Part shown: one piece after another, positions 24,047-26,847 of the stretch
Position numbering within the stretch: the stretch's first letter is position 1
How the letters are laid out: every line of letters starts with the position of its first letter
IMG/VR virus record: IMGVR_UViG_3300025828_000153
Span: 1 to 26,847 of that record
Source: a virus
Direction: 5' to 3' (one strand)
DNA: 26,847 bases
Translations under genes and position numbers: made by a program
Notes under the pieces: generated by a model
Databases searched by the model: none
The model's input: the letters and a program-made list of their open reading frames with translations, nothing else
What the model was told of the DNA's origin: nothing

Positions 24047-24325
24047 CTCTTTAACATAATACTCCTGTTCTGGACTATCAATACTAGGACGGCTTTGGAT
24101 GTATGTGAGTTCGTTCCAGGACTGAACATAACAGATTACCAATACTCTTTCATTCCTATGAAACGTTCCTATTGATTGATCTTCTACTGGTTTAGGCCAT
24201 ACTTTCGTTTCAATCGTAATGTAGTCTGGGCACTTGAAATAAACCCACCCTTCTACACTATGAGATCCCTTGTTCCATATAACATAGTCATTGACTTGTG
24301 GAGAATAGGTTAGGACGGATTGCAT
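24029..24325 (-). CDS. 98-residue hypothetical protein
   Basis: The product starts MQSVLTYSPQVNDYVIWNKG, then SHSVEGWVYFKCPDYITIET. A basic segment follows and a beta-rich RVLVICYVQSWNELTYIQSR comes near the end. The GWVYFKCPDYITIE pattern looks like a small SH3-like or beta-barrel fold; I believe close relatives occur in cyanophages but cannot name the family. It is the last gene of the minus operon from 26404. Its ATG overlaps the end of the 54-aa gene by 16 bases. The 3' end overlaps the oxygenase gene tail to tail. Confidence 0.75.
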   Translation of the reverse strand: MQSVLTYSPQVNDYVIWNKGSHSVEGWVYFKCPDYITIETKVWPKPVEDQSIGTFHRNERVLVICYVQSWNELTYIQSRPSIDSPEQEYYVKELSNLP

Positions 24326-24474
24326 ACGATGACAGCAGTGTAAGGATCTGGTTGTGTGCAGAAGTAGGTTGGATTGGCGGGTTCTAATGAAACGATTTGA
24401 TTGAGAGTATAAAGAGCAATGGCAAACTGCATGAAGGGTAATGTTTTGACTATAGTGTCACGATAGTTTTTCAT
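24310..24474 (-). CDS. 54-residue protein with hydrophobic N-terminal segment
   Basis: A short gene supported by its junctions: the ATG (24474-24472) overlaps the upstream TGA by four bases (ATGA), and the end overlaps the 98-aa gene. The product starts MKNYRDTIVKTLPFMQFAIA and continues LYTLNQIVSLEPANPTYFCT, ending VIVCNPS. A basic start followed by a hydrophobic stretch (about residues 11-30) fits a signal anchor or an exported peptide with two cysteines. No domain is recognised. Confidence 0.6.
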   Translation of the reverse strand: MKNYRDTIVKTLPFMQFAIALYTLNQIVSLEPANPTYFCTQPDPYTAVIVCNPS

Positions 24475-24830
24475 TCGTCAGTTAAATGATCGGCACAATT
24501 TAATGGAGTGTTGGGTGTGCAATTCATCGCTTCTTTTAGGGCTTCAGTTACATTCTCCTTGAATGAACGATAAGGAATAAAGATCTCATCTTCCTCAGTC
24601 TTATAGTCCTGATGAGTTTTCTTGAACTCAGTCTCTACATCATACAATAGAGATTGCACAATGTCGTTGATGGTTTCAATGGACTTTGGCGTGAGTGAGT
24701 GCCATTCAAAACCAGGGAACATATCATCCTTGACACGGTTAAGTAGGGCTCTCTTACAATGCCATTGACTATCAAAGATCTGGGTAAATGCTTCCCAATC
24801 GTGTTGGGATTTGAAATGTGGGATACTCAT
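24471..24830 (-). CDS. 119-residue hypothetical protein
   Basis: The product starts MSIPHFKSQHDWEAFTQIFD and continues SQWHCKRALLNRVKDDMFPG. The middle is helical (SIETINDIVQSLLYDVETEF) and the tail acidic with two cysteines (NCTPNTPLNCADHLTDE). The ATG overlaps the stop of the 94-aa gene by four bases (ATGA), and the stop overlaps the next ATG likewise. No domain is recognised. Confidence 0.75.
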   Translation of the reverse strand: MSIPHFKSQHDWEAFTQIFDSQWHCKRALLNRVKDDMFPGFEWHSLTPKSIETINDIVQSLLYDVETEFKKTHQDYKTEEDEIFIPYRSFKENVTEALKEAMNCTPNTPLNCADHLTDE

Positions 24831-25111
24831 TTGTTATTCAACTCCATGTAATCTCTTGACGCATAAAACAACTCATCACGCCAGTTACGACCAGCAATGT
24901 CAAATGTAAAACCTAACTTACCAATAGAAAGTAGGAATGAGAATAGTTTACCATATCCTACCGTGATTTGGACATAAGGAAACTCAATCCAATTACCATA
25001 CTCTCCAACATCAAAAGCCACCTGAAGTAGAGAATAGTTCTTTGTAGTAAGGATCGTCATATAATACTCCTTACCAAAGTCTTCACGACAGCCGAATTGA
25101 ATGAGTTTCAT
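24827..25111 (-). CDS. 94-residue hypothetical protein
   Basis: The product starts MKLIQFGCREDFGKEYYMTI. The alternating hydrophobic pattern of YSLLQVAFDVGEYGNWIEFP and YVQITVGYGKLFSFLLSIGK suggests a beta-sandwich or small barrel. The end is acidic and helical (RNWRDELFYASRDYMELNNK). An AAGG-containing site lies ahead of the ATG. It follows the previous gene by 29 bases and overlaps the next by four (ATGA). I recall similar proteins in phages, without a function. Confidence 0.75.
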   Translation of the reverse strand: MKLIQFGCREDFGKEYYMTILTTKNYSLLQVAFDVGEYGNWIEFPYVQITVGYGKLFSFLLSIGKLGFTFDIAGRNWRDELFYASRDYMELNNK

Positions 25112-25140
25112 TGAGGTTCACCCTTGATAGTATTTCTAAA

Positions 25141-25383
25141 TTAGCAGAAATCCAGGACGGACACTGATAGTGTTCTACGCACTGGTGGCCGCATGGAGGT
25201 GTATGCTGTGGTTGGCCATGATACCTCATCTCCTGGTTTTTGTGCATTGATTGGTGCATAAAACTTACCAGTCTTTTTACAAACAAAACCCCAAACAGTC
25301 CATACTCTTTCAGTAGTGTAAGTATAAACGTCTGGGTGCATGAGTTTGATAATGTCAAACTTTGCGTTGAATGGTTCAATCAC
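25141..25383 (-). CDS. 80-residue hypothetical protein (GTG start preferred)
   Basis: The frame is open from an ATG at 25470, but that start would overlap the previous gene by 95 bases. A GTG at 25383-25381 (read as VIEPFNAKFDIIKLMHPDVY) overlaps the previous stop by only eight bases, so I prefer it. The product continues TTERVWTVWGFVCKKTGKFY and then APINAQKPGDEVSW, a mixed beta pattern with KKTGKFYAPIN that looks conserved. It ends in a basic segment. No named domain is recognised. If the ATG is used the protein has 109 residues. Confidence 0.65.
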   Translation of the reverse strand: MIEPFNAKFDIIKLMHPDVYTYTTERVWTVWGFVCKKTGKFYAPINAQKPGDEVSWPTTAYTSMRPPVRRTLSVSVLDFC

Positions 25384-25594
25384 ATACTTGTGATTTGTTG
25401 GTGGCAAGTGAAAGTTGTCGGGCAAGTTCAATCCTAGTTTCGATGAGCCTTTGTTTGAGATAGTCTTCATAATCTAGACCAGTAACAGCATCCAATGCAT
25501 TGTTGACTTGTGTGATTGCATGACGCAATTTAATCACTTGTTCATTTTCCACACGATACCATTTCACAACTTCATCATAGAGTTCGGCTTGCAT
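25376..25594 (-). CDS. 72-residue helical hypothetical protein
   Basis: I start at the ATG at 25594-25592, one base after the TGA of the 146-aa gene. The frame extends further upstream only as a shadow of that gene. The product starts MQAELYDEVVKWYRVENEQV, then IKLRHAITQVNNALDAVTGL, with a second charged helix (DYEDYLKQRLIETRIELARQ) and end SQVCD. It is probably two coiled-coil-like helices. No domain is recognised. Confidence 0.7.
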   Translation of the reverse strand: MQAELYDEVVKWYRVENEQVIKLRHAITQVNNALDAVTGLDYEDYLKQRLIETRIELARQLSLATNKSQVCD

Positions 25595-25595
25595 T

Positions 25596-26036
25596 TCAGA
25601 AACGTTCTGGGATTTCTTGATAGGAGTATCCATCGGCTTTAACATCAGGTTTGTTTCGTTCAGTGTCCCAATAATACTTTGACTTTTCAAGTGCGTCAAG
25701 TTCAGCACGTTTGGTGTAGTAGTCGGCTTCAGCAAGATTGTACTTTCGTTGGAAATACTTATCATCCTCTTGTTGTAGTTGCAATGGACGATGACCACTC
25801 ACAACTTTCATAAGAGTTTGAGCATTCTCCTTCTGTTTCCCGTGATAATCAATCAGGTCCTGAATTGCAGTGCGGAGATCCTCAAAGAAAGCATCAACCT
25901 CACCGTCTTGCATATACTCATCTACACTATCTTGTAGACGGGATGCACGTTGTTTGTTGAACTCTTTCTTCCAATACTCATCAGAGTTGTTGATCACTGG
26001 ACGACCTTCAGTAGTTTCAGTTTCTTTCAGTTTCAT
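25596..26036 (-). CDS. 146-residue helical hypothetical protein
   Basis: The product starts MKLKETETTEGRPVINNSDE and continues YWKKEFNKQRASRLQDSVDE. It is charged and helical almost throughout, with heptad-like stretches from about residues 25 to 75 and 90 to 125, consistent with a coiled coil. It ends SYQEIPERF. The ATG overlaps the previous TGA by four bases (ATGA), and the next gene starts one base after its stop, so it is firmly in the operon. No enzyme motif is visible. Confidence 0.75.
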   Translation of the reverse strand: MKLKETETTEGRPVINNSDEYWKKEFNKQRASRLQDSVDEYMQDGEVDAFFEDLRTAIQDLIDYHGKQKENAQTLMKVVSGHRPLQLQQEDDKYFQRKYNLAEADYYTKRAELDALEKSKYYWDTERNKPDVKADGYSYQEIPERF

Positions 26037-26404
26037 GCGGCCACCTCATACAGAGCGACATACTTACGATTACCAATATCATAACATGTCCAAGAACCAT
26101 TGACAAATGTGTATGCATACTCACCAGTCACATCATCAGTCAGTTTGTGGTATGCATCCTCATTCATAGAGAGTTCGGGATCAACGTTACGATCACCTTT
26201 GATTGCATAATACTCAGGTTCACCATTGTCAGTCATGCAGGTAGACATGTCACCACCATCAATCAACTCACGGACATCATCAACGTCAGTGTAGTTGTTG
26301 ACCAGATACTTACCAAGACCATCAGGATAGCCATCCCAGTGATGATACACAGAGACGATAGAACCATCTTTGAGTTGATAGCCAATTCTTGAACGGGTTG
26401 CCAT
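26033..26404 (-). CDS. 123-residue conserved phage protein, operon head
   Basis: I start at the ATG at 26404-26402 (MATRSRIGYQLKDGSIVSVY), matching the opening MATRS-x-I...DG-x-(V/I)...(Y)-x-HWDGYP of a widespread phage hypothetical family I recall. The product continues HHWDGYPDGLGKYLVNNYTD, then VDDVRELIDGGDMSTCM, and near the end YAYTFVNGSWTCYDIGN. It is acidic, with no catalytic motif I know. A -10-like TACAAT (26429-26434) lies 24 bases above the ATG and a GC hairpin just beyond it, making this the likely first gene of the operon to 24029. Confidence 0.8.
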   Translation of the reverse strand: MATRSRIGYQLKDGSIVSVYHHWDGYPDGLGKYLVNNYTDVDDVRELIDGGDMSTCMTDNGEPEYYAIKGDRNVDPELSMNEDAYHKLTDDVTGEYAYTFVNGSWTCYDIGNRKYVALYEVAA

Positions 26405-26428
26405 TGTTTGTTTGTTAATGTCAGTAGA

Positions 26429-26434
26429 ATTGTA
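26429..26434 (-). promoter_or_regulatory. -10-like element TACAAT for the 26404-24029 operon
   Basis: Minus-strand TACAAT lies 24 bases above the first ATG of the operon. No good -35 box is seen; the region where it should be abuts the hairpin at 26442-26461. Confidence 0.45.
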
Positions 26435-26441
26435 CCAGAAG

Positions 26442-26461
26442 TCGGCCCAGTCTTGGGCCGA
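26442..26461 (-). terminator. Eight-base-pair hairpin TCGGCCCA-GTCT-TGGGCCGA
   Basis: A perfect stem with a four-base loop, 16 bases past the stop of the 80-aa gene at 26478 and directly above the next -10 box. There is no T-run. The stop-hairpin-promoter order matches the pattern in the GC-rich island. Confidence 0.5.
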
Positions 26462-26477
26462 TGCAGTAGTTATCATA

Positions 26478-26720
26478 TCACATCTCACCGAACATTTCAT
26501 CGAAGAGGTTGTCACCAGCGTCCTTTGCCTCACGACGCTCACACTCATAATCGATCGCGTCACGCATCTGGAGCAGAGCCATTTGGGTTTGCTTCAGTTT
26601 GTCCATTTCAACGTTGATGTAGTGGAGACGGTTGTTGATTTGAACGCGATCCATACCGTCAACGGTGGTGACGGTGTGATCCATTCCGTTGATGGTGCGG
26701 GTTTGGTCTGCGATGATCAT
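26478..26720 (-). CDS. 80-residue helical hypothetical protein
   Basis: I start at the ATG at 26720-26718, which has GAGAGGA about six bases upstream. The product starts MIIADQTRTINGMDHTVTTV, then DGMDRVQINNRLHYINVEMD and KLKQTQMALLQMRDAIDYEC. The second half is a long charged helix ending NLFDEMFGEM, probably a coiled coil. It has its own promoter of the AGCC family at 26743-26748. No domain is recognised. Confidence 0.7.
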   Translation of the reverse strand: MIIADQTRTINGMDHTVTTVDGMDRVQINNRLHYINVEMDKLKQTQMALLQMRDAIDYECERREAKDAGDNLFDEMFGEM

Positions 26721-26742
26721 GGGTGTTCCTCTCAACATGGCT

Positions 26743-26748
26743 AATATA
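26743..26748 (-). promoter_or_regulatory. -10 element TATATT of the AGCC promoter family
   Basis: Minus-strand TATATT is followed by AGCCATGTTGAGAGGA. It shares the AGCC after the -10 box with the promoters at 20210, 20467, 21114 and 21641. The ATG inside AGCCATG is not used; the real start lies after GAGAGGA. The -35 is weak. Confidence 0.45.
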
Positions 26749-26802
26749 CCCGATCTGGCGGGTCTCGGCGGGGATGGTGGACAGCCAGGTGACTGGCCAC
26801 CC

Positions 26803-26847
26803 TCACCAGTTGACGTATGTCATGTCGGGATAGATTCCCATCTCTTC
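26803..26847 (-). CDS. C-terminal end of a gene cut by the window edge
   Basis: The last 14 codons and stop of a minus-strand frame are visible: EEMGIYPDMTYVNW, then TGA at 26805-26803. A hairpin follows just below it (GCCAG-GTGA-CTGGC, 26784-26797, extended by GGTG/CACC). The stop-hairpin-promoter order is again the same as in the GC island. Too little is present to identify it. Confidence 0.5.
   Translation of the reverse strand, partial: EEMGIYPDMTYVNW

Noticed and set aside
25083-25379. 98-residue minus-strand frame overlapping the 80-aa gene
   Set aside because: The frame at 25141-25383 has the conserved-looking KKTGKFYAPIN pattern. The alternative is His/Gln/Cys-rich and overlaps two genes.

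Overview
The window looks like part of a T4-like marine cyanophage genome (a myovirus of Synechococcus or Prochlorococcus). Three things support this. A T4-ordered baseplate block (gp25, gp6, a giant gp7-position protein, gp8, then a DUF4815 protein) is read from the minus strand. T4 late-promoter octamers (TATAAATA) precede gp25 and gp8. A plant-type [2Fe-2S] ferredoxin, a GT-A glycosyltransferase and a 2OG-Fe(II) oxygenase, all typical cyanophage cargo, lie beside them. All family assignments come from reading the sequence; no database search was run.

Layout. 1-17113 is late structural: tightly coupled minus-strand genes, with gp25/gp6/gp7 joined by one-base TAATG overlaps. 17145-19720 holds small conserved genes, including a coupled chain of a 58-aa protein, a 48-aa basic peptide, petF, a 30-aa basic peptide and a 234-aa protein, plus the glycosyltransferase under its own sigma70-like promoter. 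19917-21960 is a visibly GC-richer island of short unknown genes. Several of these have their own sigma70-like promoter of a common design (TTGCCN-N17-TATACT followed by AGCCACAT), and the stop codon of the preceding gene lies in a hairpin touching or overlapping that promoter. 21962-22453 has three more small genes in series.

22536-23521 is the strangest part. A small membrane-protein gene (minus strand) and a perfect consensus promoter, TTGACA-N17-TATAAT (plus strand), diverge from a 4-bp gap. The plus promoter faces about 550 bases without a convincing reading frame. The first part is packed with TGCGCAGTATATAC-type repeats. The second part has several long-range complementary segments. 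It ends in a hairpin plus T-run terminator. I read this as a candidate structured non-coding RNA, or a repeat-based regulatory or replication locus.

The only plus-strand gene, a 2OG-Fe(II) oxygenase, follows at 23522. From 24029 to the right edge a minus-strand operon of small genes of unknown function runs through 4-base ATGA overlaps, headed by a conserved phage protein (26033-26404). A separate 80-aa gene lies upstream of it, and the tail of another gene sits at the right edge.

Together the left half makes the virion baseplate late in infection. The right half looks like early or accessory genes using host-type promoters.
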